Shown in pieces: positions 1 to 13,480 of a stretch of DNA of 64,000 bases (the first letter of the stretch is position 1; every line of letters starts with the position of its first letter). The notes beneath the pieces are model-generated. The model was not told the origin of the DNA. It worked only from the letters and a program-made list of their open reading frames with translations, and searched no databases. Source of the stretch: Sordaria brevicollis (lineage: Eukaryota > Ascomycota > Sordariomycetes > Sordariales > Sordariaceae). The stretch is taken from contig JAUTDP010000006.1 in assembly GCA_033439795.1 (NCBI GenBank), forward strand, positions 682,001-746,000, in the 5' to 3' direction. The translations under genes and the position numbers were made by a program.

Positions 1-3000
1 GGTTGAAGACCCGACCGACGGTTAAATTATCCCCGGCAACGAAATTTCGTTCGAATTCGAAAATAGAAATTTTATCGATACGATTAATTTATTTTTATTA
101 TTAGAAATTAAATTATTTAATAAGAATTATAATTATCGCGAACGGATTACCGATTCGTTTAATAATAAATTACCCTAATTTTTAATTAATTAATAATTAA
201 TAGAGATTTATATTTTATATAAGTAATTTATCCCCTATTATAAAGTAATTACTTCGGCGCTAAATTTCGCCGACGTAGTAGGAGTTTTTCGCGGTTATAC
301 GTATATATTACTTTAATTGTAATAATACGGCTAACTTTATTCTATTTAATAAAATAAATAAAGCGTTAATTTACCCGCTTAATTAATAATATATATTTAT
401 AGCCCGGGAGTTATAAAGTAGAATATTTTAAATATATTATTTTATACGTAAAGATATAGAAGGGATTCGGATAAAGACGTAATAGCCCGATAATTAAATA
501 TTAAAATGCTTAACGTCGTTAAATATATTCCGACGGAAATTAGCTTTTAATATAATATAAATTAATAAATAAATAATAATTCTACCTAATATAATTTTAA
601 TTAGTAAATAGAGGTAGAGGATATAGTAATAAATAATATATATAGTTCGTTAATATATAGTAACCGATACGGGTTAAATATAAAACTTTAATATCTTAAA
701 ATAATAGATTGCTTAATTTCGGTAGGGATTAAATTATTATTATTTAATATAATAATATATAATACGTTACTTCTTAATGCGATTATAGTATTAATTAACC
801 GTATAGCCGATTATTTTATTAATTTCGGATTCCCCTAAATATTTACCCTATTAGAATAAAAATATATTTAACCCGTCGATTAATTATCCTTAATTAAATA
901 ATCGTTTTAATAATAAATATAAATCCGAACGACCGTCGAATTTTCCTTTAATTTAAATTCGGCTTTTATTTTTAGCGAATTCTTTATTAAATTAGACTTA
1001 ATAGATGAGTATATCCCCGACGAATTTAATAAACCGGTTAATTTAATTGGTCCTGAAAATTAACCCGAAGTAAATAGTTTAGCGAATAAATTATTCTACG
1101 GCGTTAAAAATATTTTAAATAAAGTAATTACTTTAAATAAAAACGATTTGAAGCCGCCGTTTATTCTATTTAATTTAAAAAAACTATTTAATTAATTAAT
1201 ATCCCCGGAATTATTTAAAAAATTATCGAAATAAATATTGGCGTAAATTCCTTTTTAATTAATTTAAAAACCGGTTATTCGTTTTTAACCGTTATTTACG
1301 GGTAGTATAAGTAGGGAAAAAAGGAAAGAACGAATTATTTAATTTAGCGGGAGGTTGAATATTAAATTAATTAAAACGTTTACCTTCGTAAATTTTTCTC
1401 TTAAATTATTAATTCTTTTATTAAAATTTCGAAAATTACCGAAAATAGTACTAATTTTATTATTAAAATTAAATAACTTAATAAAAATTAAAATCATTAA
1501 TACGTTTATTTCCCTAAATATTTTAAATTTACCTTTAAAAAATTAATAAATTATAAAACTCTTATCGAATTTAACGTTTTCGAATAAATTAAAAGTATTG
1601 TAAAAGGATAAAAAGAGTTAAATATTATTTATATTATAAATAATTATTTAATAGCGACGGAAATTAATTAAAGTTATTAATTGTGAAATAAATAATTAGG
1701 ATAAATTTGGTAATTATTATAATAATTATTATAGTAACGATAAAAAGAATTAAAGCGGTAATTAATACGGGTACGATAAGGAAATCGATAATAATAAAAG
1801 CGGAGTACTTATTAACGAGGAAGAATATTATATTACTTATATTGTAAAAATTAATATAACGATTAATAATATTAAATTGTAAGTATTAATTAATTAATTC
1901 GCTGCTACTTTATAGAATAGTATTAAGTTTAATGGCTAGAAAATTATATTATTAAATTACTTTTAATTAAATGCTAAAATTAACGATAGTAATAATAGCG
2001 AAGATTATTTTTAAAAGAAAAATAAAATATATATTATTTCCCCTTATTTATTTATAGAAATTATACGTAACGCCGTTATAGAAAATAATTTTCGCGCGGA
2101 ACTTTTATATAAGAATCTTTATTAATTATTTCTTAGCGTGGTAAAAATTTAGTTTATAAATTAATTTAATACTTGTAAGCGAATTTCCTTTAAATAAAAT
2201 TTAGAAATATAGTTAAGAACTATTTTAATAAAATTCCGTATATTTCGAATTTAGGCGTTAATTAAATTCAATATTTTAAAGTATACGTATAAAGATTATC
2301 GTAATAGTAAACCCCCTTATAATATAATAATATAAATTATTTACTTTATTAAGGAATTTAGCGAAAAAGATAAGGGGATATATATAATTTATATTTATAA
2401 TTATTTATACTTTAATTTTAAGGATTCTATTATTAAACCCGCTAATAATATAACCTTCGATAAATAATTAACCTATATTAATCGTTGCGCCGAAATTTAT
2501 AAATAGAAAATTATCGACGATTTAGGTAATTATAATTCTACTTTTAATAAAAGGATCCTTCGAATTTAATTTGACGGCAAACTTCTAAAAATCGAGTTAA
2601 TCGAAATAATTAACTTTTTAAAATAAGAGGAGGAAAAAATTGAATCGTCGATAGAGGTTATTTTATAGAATATTTGTAACGATTGTTATAGAAGTTTTAA
2701 AAATTACTACGGCGGTAATTCATCCTTTAATTGCGGTGGATCTTTTTTTAATTGTAGTAATTCGTCGGTTAATTAAAGTAATTTATTATTATATTTGTAG
2801 GGCGGATTATTATACGGAAGAGGGAATTTCGGTCGAAGTTCGTATTCCGGTTATCGTTATTATAATAGCCCTTCTTCTAATTTTCGTAGCGGATTAATTT
2901 ATAAAGGAGCCTAATAATATTAATATCGTCTTTATAAATATATTTATCGCTAATATATTCGTTTCGGCCCTCTTTGTAATAATATATATATTATTAATAA

Positions 3001-4739
3001 TAAGCGTAAAATTTGCGTTAATGCGGATATAGAAAATTCTAAGGGTAAATGTTTTAAAGTTAATAATTATAATATAATTAAAAAATACTATAATTTTAAT
3101 AAAGAAAATATTTATTTTACCCTCGATACGGCTTTAAATAATATATTTATAAATATTATTATTTCTAATTTTAATAAGAATAATAATACCGATTTTATTT
3201 ATTCTTCCGTTTTTATTATATATATTATTACGTATATAAAAAATTAGTAAATTAATCGTCGGACGTATAGGAAATATAATAAAATTTTTTTAAATTGTAA
3301 TAAGATATTCGTTTATATCTTTATTAATTCTTGTATTAACCCTACGCCGTTAAGTACCGGGCTATATAAATTTAAAGAAGAAAAAATCGCTACTCTACTT
3401 ACCCTTTAATTAATGGATATTATAAGGTTCGTAATAAACGCTATATTTATAATTTTTATAAAAAACGAAAAATAAGTAAAAATATTTAAAATAATAAAAT
3501 AGGTCGAATTAAATTTATTTATTTCCTTAAAAATACCGGTTTGGTATAATTATTTAAAAATAAACGTCCGATTAAATTTGTAAGGAAATTAATTCTTTAT
3601 TTATATCGATATAAATTATTTTAATATCCTAATTAATAAATAATAAATTAAAAGTAATCCTAATATTTAATATAATAATATAGAGACGAAGGCGTTTAAC
3701 GTTATAAGTAGGCGCGTAATTTTTATTTATTGGACGACTTTTAATTTATTTATCGAAGGAATTATCGATAGTTAGCCGGCTAAATAAATTTTTACTTTAA
3801 TAATTTAAATAATAAAAGGTTTAATAGCCCGACTACTCTTTAAAATATAGTAGACGTAGCCTAATTAAATAATTATTAATTTAATAGTTAATATTATAAA
3901 AATCTCGACTTATAGTGGGATAATTATATCGATAAATTATAACGCAAAATTAATACGTTATAAAATAGCCGTAACGTATAATATAATTATTCTATTACAA
4001 TTATAAAAATTAGTCCTAATATATTATATATTTATTATTAATATATCCCCGGCGGGAATCCTTAAGGAATATATTTTCGAAATTAAATACTTATAAACGT
4101 ATAATTATTTTCTAAACGCTATTACGCTTAAATTCGTCTCCGTAATTAATTGGATAAATAAATCAATAAGGGTATATCGAATTTAATATTTAAGAATTAT
4201 TAAAAACGTTAAATCCGATGGTTACCGAATAATTTTATTTAAATAGGCTATAATGTTATTTAAAGCGGTAAACGCCGAATTTAATAAGGAATTCGCTTTT
4301 ATAATTAATTTCGAAAATATTACCCTTATACTTAATTAATTAAAACCCGCCCAATTTAATAAAGAAATTATTAACGTACTAGATTGCGAATTGACCGAGG
4401 AAGATTTATTAAAGTTCTTACGCGAATTATAGAAATATAACCCCTTTTTTAAAATAAATAAAAATAAAAACCTTGCTGAAATCGAATTTATTTACAATAT
4501 AAAAATTTATAATTATAACCTAGAATACGTATAACGTATTAAGGCGTTAATCGATAAATACGACGTATATAACGGTTAAGGTATTATTAAAATAAACGAA
4601 GAAGAAATATTTTGCGTTAATTTTATTAAAAATTAATATAAATATAAAGTAGGCGCCCGCCCTTATTAATTAAGCGTTTAAAATAGAGAATTATTAAATA
4701 TTACGTTAAGGTAAATATATAACGATAGTAAATTAAAAT

Positions 4740-5400
4740 AAATAACGAAGGCTACCCCGTTCGGGTGCTTATATTTTATCGTTTAGCGAATAATTAACGG
4801 AATACGTAAAAGTCGAATTATTATTAATTTATAACCGTTTAATTACGTAATTATTGGAAATTCTTACTTATTATTAACGTAAGATTTAATTATTATAAAA
4901 ATAAAAAATAAAAAATATATAAATTATTTTAACGGTTTAATATTTTTTTATTAAATTGGAGTTTACCCCGCCTATAGGGATAGGATAATTATTATTAGTT
5001 TACGCGGATTAAAAAAATTAAACGTAATATTTATAAATTATAAAAATTTTTTAATATATATGTAATAATTTATTAATAAAAAGCTTTATCCTTATAGGGT
5101 ATTTATTGCGGGATATATCGATAATATTGTGGTTTTTAATAATATAATAAAGGAGTATCTCCGATATTTAGAAATTATTTTAAAATTATTTAAGGAAATT
5201 AATTTTAATATCGCGGTTAAAAAATTATTTATTGTATATCCCTCCGTTCGTTTATTAGGCTATTATATAAATAGTTTAAGTATAATTACTATTACCGACC
5301 GAATTATAGTAATTAAAAATATTTAATAACTTACAAATTTAGCGTCCTTTGAATACTATATCGATTTAGCGAATTTTCTAAAAAGATTTATCTTTTAATT
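4740..5400 (+). pseudogene. Gypsy reverse transcriptase relic
   Basis: The catalytic box reads YIDNIVVF from 5,114, where the family has YIDD; the second Asp is now Asn, as expected from a C-to-T change on the other strand. Downstream, PSVRLLGYYINSL at about 5,250-5,290 matches the conserved PSVxLLGxxV block, and LTNLASFEYYIDLANFLKRFI-like sequence (5,328-5,390) matches the fungal Gypsy connection segment. Upstream, a PLNYVVI-like block near 4,830 and GVYPAYRDR near 4,965 match the RGLN and HPxxRDR regions. Stop codons interrupt it throughout. Assignment to Gypsy RT is firm; the subfamily is not determined. Confidence 0.82.
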
Positions 5401-6389
5401 CGCGTAGAAAATTAAGCCCTTAAAAGAATAGAAAATTAAATTTATTAAAAGTAATAAGAAAAAGCGCAAAATATTTAAGAAAAAATTATTAGCAGTAAAA
5501 AAAGTATTTATTAATATATTAAAATTCGAATTTATAAACTTAAAAAAAGAAGTATTTGAAATACTCTAAGAATAATTAATAAAGGAGATTATTATTTTTT
5601 ATTACTACCTTAGGTATATTACGTTCGTAAAAATCGACGCGTTAAAGAAATAAAGTTTCGGCGTAATAGTTTTTTATATTAAAGGAGACGATTAAAATAG
5701 TAAAATTATCCCCGTTTATAAAATTTAGTTTACTTTTTTTTATAATAAGCGTTTATTAACCGCTGAGAAGAATTATTAGCCGATAGAATTAAAAACGGCG
5801 TATTTCGTTTAAATTTACTAATTATTACGGTAATTAATTTAATCCTATATTAAATTTATTATTATTTTTACCGACTATTATACGTTAATTAGTATTATTA
5901 ATTAAATAAGCCTTAATATAACCGATTTTACTAAATTTAATTTTAAATTAATCGTCGCTTTTATATTCCTTTTATAATTTAATTTCGATGTACGCTATAT
6001 TTTTAGTAAAGTAAATATCGTACCCGATGTATTATTATAATTATTTAGAGTAGAATGGGAGCCCTATTTTAATATTAACGAATTCGATAATATATAGAAA
6101 GAAATAGCGTATTCGATCCGAATATATATAAACGAGGAGGTTAAATTTAAATTTATTGAAAATTATAAAGTAAATAAATATTACGCTATAGTAATTCGAA
6201 AATTATTAAAATACGATTAACGTAATTCGAAATTCAAATTTAATATAAATAAACGATTCCCCTTTAGGTTTAATAATAGCTTTTTATATTATTATCTAAA
6301 GGTCGGAAAATTAAAATTATATATATTAAAGAACTATTTAAGAATAATTTTTAATTAAATATATAATTAATAATATTATTTCGGACTAA

Positions 6390-7000
6390 TTAAAATGATA
6401 ATAAAATTAGATAGTTATTACTTCCTACGGATAATGAAAGCGTTGCGCTATTATATAAAATATTACCCTTAATATATTAAATCCAAAATAAATCGGAAAA
6501 TTACCCCGGGTATATTAAAGCCAATTAAGTAAATACCTATTCCCTACTATACGGTATATATTAATTTTATTATTAGCCTTCCCCGGTAATTTAGTAAATT
6601 AATAGTATAGGGTAGCGAATAATATAATGCGCTAATAATTATAATATATAATTTTAATAAAAAGATATTATTTATTCCCGGGTATATCGATTACAACGCA
6701 AAAATATAAATAAACCGACTAATTAATATACTATTAATTTATAATTAAGGATTATTCCGCATTGTAATAACCGACCGCAATTTAAAATTCCTTTTAAATT
6801 TTTAAAAAATATTATTTTCGAAACTTAACGTAATATTATTATATATAATTACGTAAAATTTAAAGGCTAATAGCCAAATCGAACGGCGTAATTAAAAAGT
6901 CGAAATAATAATTTACTATTATACGGCAGAAAATCCGGAAATCCTATAGCCGGATATTTTATTAACCCTTTAATATAATTTTAATAATAATTTATCTATA
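6390..7000 (+). pseudogene. Gypsy integrase relic
   Basis: Continuing in the plus direction after RT and RNase H, the decayed frame gives DSYYFLRIMKALRYYIKYYP, matching the zinc-binding N-terminal part of Gypsy integrases. PIPYYTVYINFIISLP then matches the start of the catalytic core. Further on, ITDRNLKFLLNF matches the second catalytic Asp block (SDRDxxFxSxFW), and ANSQIERRN matches the catalytic Glu block (DGQTERxN). RIP-type stops and substitutions are spread throughout. It is part of the same relic as the RT at 4,740-5,400. Confidence 0.78.
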
Positions 7001-8099
7001 CCATTAAAACGGATATTAAATAAATTAATATTAGATTTTAAATTAAATATAACGTTAAATTTTTTAAAATTAAATAATAAAGCGGTTAGGGACTTCAAAA
7101 TTATCCGGGAAATATATAATCGGGAGGCGGTAAAAGCGATAAATTAAGTAGCGACGAAATATAAATTAATATTCGATAAAAATTACTACCCCCTTTATTT
7201 CGTTTTTAACGATAAAATAATAATTTAATTATATAAAGGATATATTAAACTTGGAACGAAACTTTGTAAATATATAAATTAAAAAGTAGGACTATTTAAA
7301 ATCAAACGCAAAATCGACGATTTCGTATACGAATTAGAATTATTTAAAATATAGAAAATTTATCCTATTATTTTAGTAAATTATTTACGAGAATATCCTT
7401 ATAGTAAGGACCCCTTTTATTATATTAACGAATTACTTAATAGAATTATTATTAAAAGAAATATAGAAAATTAGTAATTATACGAAGTCGAAAAAATTAT
7501 AAATAGGAAAATAATTTAATACGGCGGTAAATTATTAATCGAATATTAAATAAAATATAAAAATTACAATATTTCCGTAAATAAATAATACCCGCGTAGT
7601 AATCGTATAAATAACTTAATAAAGAACGTATAAAATCTAATTCGGGAATATAAAGTATAATATTTTATTAATTTTAAATTATTCGAAAAAGTAAATATAT
7701 TAATTATATTAAAAGAAAGGATCGAAATAAAGGAAGTACCTAAATTAAATATTATTATCGTAATTTTATCGAAACCGAAGTAATTAATAACCTTAATAAT
7801 AAATATAATATTATTATTATTTTAAATAATAGCGAAATTTAAGTAAAGGATTGCGAGCGTTAAAAAAGTATTTAAAAACTACCCCCCCCCGCCTAAAACT
7901 TTTCCCTAATAATAATAATAATTTTATCGGTAAACCGAATTACCTTTTAGTATTAATTTACTTTACCGGTTAATTACTTATTAATTTATAATACCTTTAT
8001 AAATATATTCGTTTAATTTATTTTATCGATTAATTAGCCGTTAATTTATAATAATTTTATAAATGTATTCGATATACGTAGAAATATTTTCAATTATAG

Positions 8100-9690
8100 T
8101 TTAAAATAAATAAACGTTTAACCCGGCGTTCGTCGTAGGATTTAAACCTACGGTTAATCCCCCTATTACCCTTACGGCTTATATAATAATTAACGGCTTA
8201 TTTAAATTTAATATTGAATTTTTTAAAGAGGATAATAAAATTACCGACGTAGAAAAGACCGTTATTATTAACGCTTAATACGGATTTAAAATTAAATATT
8301 TTATTTAATTTAACGATTATTATACCGGTAGTAAAGATTATATATTTATTACGGATAATAATAAAATTCCTTTAATTATAGATTTTATTAGCAATAAATT
8401 TATTAAGGAGGAAAAAACCTATATTAAAACCTTCTTATTTAATTAGGGTTTCGCGGCTACTTTTTCGGCTAATTATATTTATATATCCTTAAGAACCCAC
8501 TTTAACGTTATTTTTAAATAAATTATTAATACCGAAATTACTATAATCGATAATATATTAATAATAAGAAACGTTAATAAAATTATTAACCTAACTTTTA
8601 TATAGGGTATTTATTATATAATAATAATCGAGAATTTTAATATAATTAAAATTAGAATAGAGTAAATTACCGCCTTCAAGATTATTAGCCTAGTTAATAT
8701 AATGGAAACCGTTTAAAAGCGTATATATATATCTAATTCGGCGATCCTAACCTTCTAAGACCCGTATATATTAAAAATTATTAGGGATAAAATAATTAAT
8801 ATATTAAAATTAATCGTTAATTAAATTATTAAATAGTATAACGATTATTGCTTATTTCGTAAAAGAATATAAATTAATTATATTATATTGAAATTAAGGA
8901 CCTATAGAACGGTAACTATAATTATAAGGAAGAAAAGTATATTAAAAAAAATTATTATAGAGATTAATATAATACGCGTTATTTAAAAAAAGTAATTAAA
9001 TAAATAAATTAAAATTTAGCCTATCTTCCCGCCCGGCGGTACGAATAATAACAACAGTAAAGGTATTAGCGGTACGGGCAACGGTATAGACGGTTCTAAG
9101 GGTTTTAATTTTAGTTTTAATATAAGTAACGGCGATAGCGAAAATTTTAACAGGGTATTTATTACCGAAATAAGGAAAAAACGTTTTAATAAGGATAAAG
9201 GTAAGAATATTGAGGAAAAGCGTATTAAAACGAAGCCGACTAAATATAAATTATAAAAAATTAAAATATAATTTAGAAAAATTAATAACGTTAAATCCTT
9301 TATAATTATATTTTAATATATTTCTTAATATTCGTAAATTATATTAATTATTAAATAAATATCGCGGCCGCTATTAAATTCGCCTATATTGTAAATATCC
9401 CGTATAGCGATCCGATTTTCGAGAATAAGTAGAATTTCGCCGCCGCTTAAAATAAAATTATATTAGAGGATAATACCAATACCCTTTAGATTTTTAATAC
9501 GGATAAAGCCGAATTCGCCGTTACTATACGTAATAGTAAGCGTTTCGTCGCTATTAAATTAGGCCGCTAAGAGGGCTTTAAAAAGTATATCGGCGAGGAG
9601 GGAAATAATAAATAATTTAAGGGAATTAAATAAGCCAAACGATGGGGTCGATAAATATAATAAATATAGGGTATAATAGACGTGAATATA
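8100..9690 (+). pseudogene. unidentified coding-like stretch between pol and 3' LTR
   Basis: After the integrase of the left Gypsy relic and before its likely 3' LTR, the plus strand again reads as long protein-like stretches broken by RIP-type TAA/TAG codons. Examples are KFAYIVNIPYSDPIFENK near 9,380-9,430 and DKAEFAVTIRNSKRF near 9,500-9,545. There is also a Gly/Asn/Ser-rich section near 9,040-9,140. I do not recognise a domain. Most Gypsy elements have nothing here; some carry an extra or envelope-like third frame. It could equally be part of another element fused in. Coding character is supported by codon-like patterning and the concentration of stops at former Gln/Trp positions; function is unknown. 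Confidence 0.45.
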
Positions 9691-9813
9691 AGTGAAATAT
9701 AAATTATATATATAAATAATATTATTATAATAGCGAGCGCGGATTTAGTAGAAGGATTAATGGATAGAGGTATATTTAAATAATAATCGGGACGATTATT
9801 TTTAGGTAGGGGG

Positions 9814-10026
9814 TATTGTAAAGTAACCGCTACGTTAATTATAGCGGTACCTTCTACGATTAACCGCTAGTCGGGAAATTGGCTAGTATATTAATCGTCG
9901 GAAGGTTCGCATTGCGGAATTACAGTAGTATAAGACTGCTGTACTTCCCGCGCTGAACGCACGCCCTTCTTTTCCTAGATAATTAATATCACCGGTTCAT
10001 TTCACACATGCACTACTCCTCTTACA
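9814..10026 (+). repeat. probable 3' LTR of the left Gypsy relic
   Basis: A purine run (AGGTAGGGGG) at 9,804-9,813 looks like a polypurine tract. It is followed at once by TATTGTAAAG (TGTTGTAAAG before RIP). The segment ends ...CTCTTACA at 10,026, giving the expected TG...CA ends with short inverted TGTAA/TTACA-type termini. The sequence keeps many CA and TG dinucleotides from about 9,890 on, unlike its surroundings. The partner LTR is not in the window, so the boundaries are inferred from end structure alone. Confidence 0.55.
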
Positions 10027-11774
10027 GAAAGCGGCCTCTTAATATTTAAGAAATTCCCTTCTAACGAACGTATTTAATTTATTTTAGTAAAATTCTTCGA
10101 ATAGAATATAATAGTTTTCTCCTCGCTTAACCCCGGTAATTAATAGTATATCTTTAAAATAGATAGGATTGTACCTTATTATAATTTCTCCATTTATTTA
10201 AAAGATATAACGCCGAATAGTATAGGAATAACCTATATTATTAATATTTATAAATTTATATTTAATAATATTAAATTATTATATTAAATAATATATTTTA
10301 TTATCCTTTTACTTTCTAACTTCTATATAATTACTAATAGGTTTTTAATAAATTTAATAATTATAGGCTTCGGGAAAATTTGAGAAATAATATGGAACGG
10401 TACGTATACCGGTATTTAATATAACGTTATTTTAACGAATTTATAAAATTTATTCTAATATAAAAGTTTATTCCCGTATTGATCCTCGTATTTAATTTAC
10501 TATTTTATACGGCGATTCGGCCTATGATATTCTCGCCCTTTAAAAATCTATTAAATATAAGCGTATAAGATAATATATTACGAATAATAATTTTAAGTAA
10601 TAATTAATTAAATAGCTTAAATTATCCTTCGAAGTTTATGAAAATATAAAATTGAAGTAATTGAAGTACTCCCTAAAAATTACTACCGGGGATAAACCTT
10701 ATCGGTTAATTTCGTTTATTATTTAAGTAAATCCCCCTTTCTTTAATATAATTTTTTATTATTTTTAAATTATATATTAATATAATCCTTTTATAAAAAG
10801 GAGAAAAAATAGCCCGGTACGCCGAATATATTATTCAATATTCCAATTATTTTAATAGGAGGAAGGACGCTTCTTAAAATAAAATTCGATATTTTTACCG
10901 TTTTAATAAGGAATTAATTTAATAATTATATTAGTATTTTATTCGACCTATTCTAAATATATATTATAATTCCGGTAAATTAATCGTCAAAAATTTTAAT
11001 TTTACCGCTATAGATAGTGATTATTATATAATTATTTTTCGCTAGATTGGAAGCCGGATAAAATATAATATATTTATTAAATCGCTTCCTATTTCTTTTT
11101 ATATATTACGCTTAAAATATTTATAACCTTGTATTAATAACGGATTATTAATTTATTATTATACTATCATTTAAATAAAATTTATTTATATAGAACGAAA
11201 ATAGAAATAAAACCTATATACCCTATTCGTTTTAATATTCTTAATTTAATAAATTAAGAGAAAAATCCGTTTAATATATTTATTATTTACGGTAAATATT
11301 ATTATAATTTTCCGGTTCCGAATAAAATCCTTGATATTATTCGGGAGGATCTCTTCGAATATATTTTATAAATTAATAATCTAAAATTTATATTAAGTGA
11401 GTAATATATATTTTTATATGTAAAATACCGCTAATATATTTATTTTAACTTTATTTATTACCTATCCTACGCTTTAAAGCTTTTTTTCTAAATAGGGCGC
11501 TTAAATATTAGGGGATTTAATTTAAGGGTTCGTTAATTATAATATTTTATTTTAAATTATTTACAAAATTACCCTTATTAAATATTCGGAAGGTCTTAAC
11601 GAAATTAAATTTTAAATATAATATAGGGAGGAGTTATAAAGAGCGGATAAAATTAATTATATTATTATAACCCTTTATTAATATAATATAAATAGGTTAT
11701 TAATTCGTTAATAATATATTTAGTATATATAATATTTCTATTAAGAAAGTAGCGATTTTTTAATAATTTATTTT
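10027..11774. repeat. unclassified RIP relic, left of the MULE
   Basis: AT-rich, CA/TG-depleted sequence between the probable LTR and the MULE. Plus-strand conceptual translation has protein-like stretches, for example a TILYGDSAYDILAL-like segment near 10,490-10,540. This faintly recalls the GD.AY block of DDE transposases but is too little to assign. It probably continues at 15,427 on the other side of the MULE insertion. No intact gene seen. Confidence 0.5.
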
Positions 11775-11855
11775 GAGAAACGCTATTTGTACGGACTGAA
11801 AACGCTATTTGTACGGACCCCCACTTTTTTCTCCCATATATAACCCGAACCCTAG
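11775..11855 (+). repeat. MULE left terminal inverted repeat
   Basis: Begins GAGAAACGCTATTTGTACGG and ends ...CCCGAACCCTAG. It contains two direct copies of ACGCTATTTGTACGGAC separated by a few bases (starting at about 11,780 and 11,802), a likely paired transposase-binding site. It is identical to the reverse complement of 15,346-15,426 except at position 22. Confidence 0.9.
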
Positions 11856-13159
11856 TAACCTATTATAATCGCGACTACTTTTGGGTCGTACCGCGCCCGC
11901 TAAGCTCCTAGATTTTAATCTATTATACGTTTAGACCCTTATAATCGTATTACACTAACTACCTCTAGGCGCCTAAATTAGTACCTTAGACTAGACTATA
12001 TTAATTAATTTAATTTGACCGTTTTTTAGTACCTTATTAGATTCCCTATAAAACTACTATCGTACATTACTACATCGCAATTAAATCTATTAATACTACG
12101 CCGCGTATCGTTAAATATTACGAAATAAATAAAGGTTTAATATTTATTAACGGTATATAATAATTTACTATTTTTTTTTATATATTTGCTTACTAATTGC
12201 GATATAGATAATAGATACGGCGTCCTAATAGCCGTTGGTTAGTTGCGACCGTGGCGTGCCCGCTTATATCCCCGATAGCTTTATCGATCTTAATTTTTTC
12301 GATTCTATTATACCCGATATTTCGAATATTAATACTACTATTCCTAATACTTAAGTACCTTCTACTATTAAGCCTATATTAATATAATTTATTTTATTGT
12401 AATTTACCTTAATCGAATTTACTTTAACGTAGCTAATAAATATTACCCCGCCCGACAATAACAACGAGCGTTTCGACGTAGAGATATAAAACCCTCCCTT
12501 CTATAAAATCTTTACTATTTAATACGGTACTTTCGATAAAATAATTAAAGCGGTAAAAGATTAGGGCGAGGAATTTAATTAATAGCTTATTAAAATAAAA
12601 TTTAATAATATTAAAGACCTAGAATTTAGTCCGACTAAAATCGATTTTGAATATAATTACAATAAAATCCGTAGAAATAAAATAATTAATCGCAAAATAA
12701 TAACGTTAAAAATAAAATACCCTTAGAGGGGGATTATTAAAACGTTAATAATAAACGACATAAAATAAACTTTTAAGGTAAAGGAAGGATATAATTATTA
12801 TACTTATATTCTTAGCAAAAGAGTATAAATTTAGGGAATTTTTAAACTAAAATATAGAGCCTTCGTTACCTAATATTTATATTAACCCGACGTTAGGAAC
12901 CGCTAAATTCGAAATTAATTACGTTACTAATTTTTAGAACTTCGTTTTACTATTAAATAATTTAAAAACCTTCGGTATAAATTCAAGAGAGAGGCCAATT
13001 AAGGATATAATACGTTTTAATTTATAATAAAATTCTTTAAAGAAAAGGAAATCTACTATAAAGTTAATTAAAAGAACCTTAACGACGAAGAGAACAAACC
13101 GATTACCCTATTTTAGAATAATTTATAAAGAGAGGAGATATAGCGCTAATATTTTAACG

Positions 13160-13480
13160 TATAAATATACGATAATACGTACAAAATTAATAATAAGGGT
13201 CTAGTATTCTTTTAAATTATTAATATAATTAGTATTAAATATACTTTTAATTACAATTTTGGCTTTATTAATAATAAGAGGTAAGAAGGGTTTAATTAAT
13301 TAATAGATTAAATTAACGCTCGTTATAAAATTATTAGCGCTTTTAAATTAAACGTTATAATAATAAATTACGACCTAATAATAAAGAACGCTATTTAACG
13401 AATTTATTTAAATATAGAACCCTAAATTTATATTTTCTATATTAATAAAAACGTAATATTAAATATTAAGCGTAAATAGG
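13160..13480 (+). pseudogene. MULE transposase core relic
   Basis: This is the best-preserved part of the transposase frame, in the plus orientation. DNTYK at 13,171-13,185 matches the D(A/C)TYKTN start of the MULE DDE core. It is followed by the FNYNFGFIN block, then a VIIINYDLIIKNAI block matching VxVTDRDLALMNA with D still present, and then a segment matching the WHINKNV block. Expected Trp and Gln positions are stops. The spacing of the blocks fits fungal MULE transposases. Confidence 0.72.

Larger units (their letters stand above)
1..10026 (+). mobile_element. Ty3/Gypsy LTR retrotransposon relic, 5' end outside window
   Basis: A plus-strand Gypsy-type element read through many RIP stops. 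Gag-like sequence with scattered Cys codons lies at about 2,300-3,100. Reverse transcriptase follows at about 4,740-5,400, RNase H-like sequence at about 5,600-5,900, and integrase at about 6,390-7,000. A further coding-like stretch lies at about 8,100-9,690, and then a polypurine run and a probable 3' LTR at 9,814-10,026. The domain order RT, RNase H, integrase is that of Gypsy. The 5' LTR was not found and should lie left of the window. Everything is disrupted by C-to-T changes, so the element is dead. The right boundary rests on the TG/TA...CA rule and is inferred. Confidence 0.72.

Noticed and set aside
1355..1546. 63-codon open frame rich in Ile, Leu and Lys
   Set aside because: Chance or remnant frame in RIP-mutated AT-rich DNA; no intact product expected.
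10480..10560. GDSAY-like motif suggesting a Harbinger or similar DDE transposase
   Set aside because: One short motif in RIP-mutated sequence without supporting blocks or inverted ends; too weak to call.
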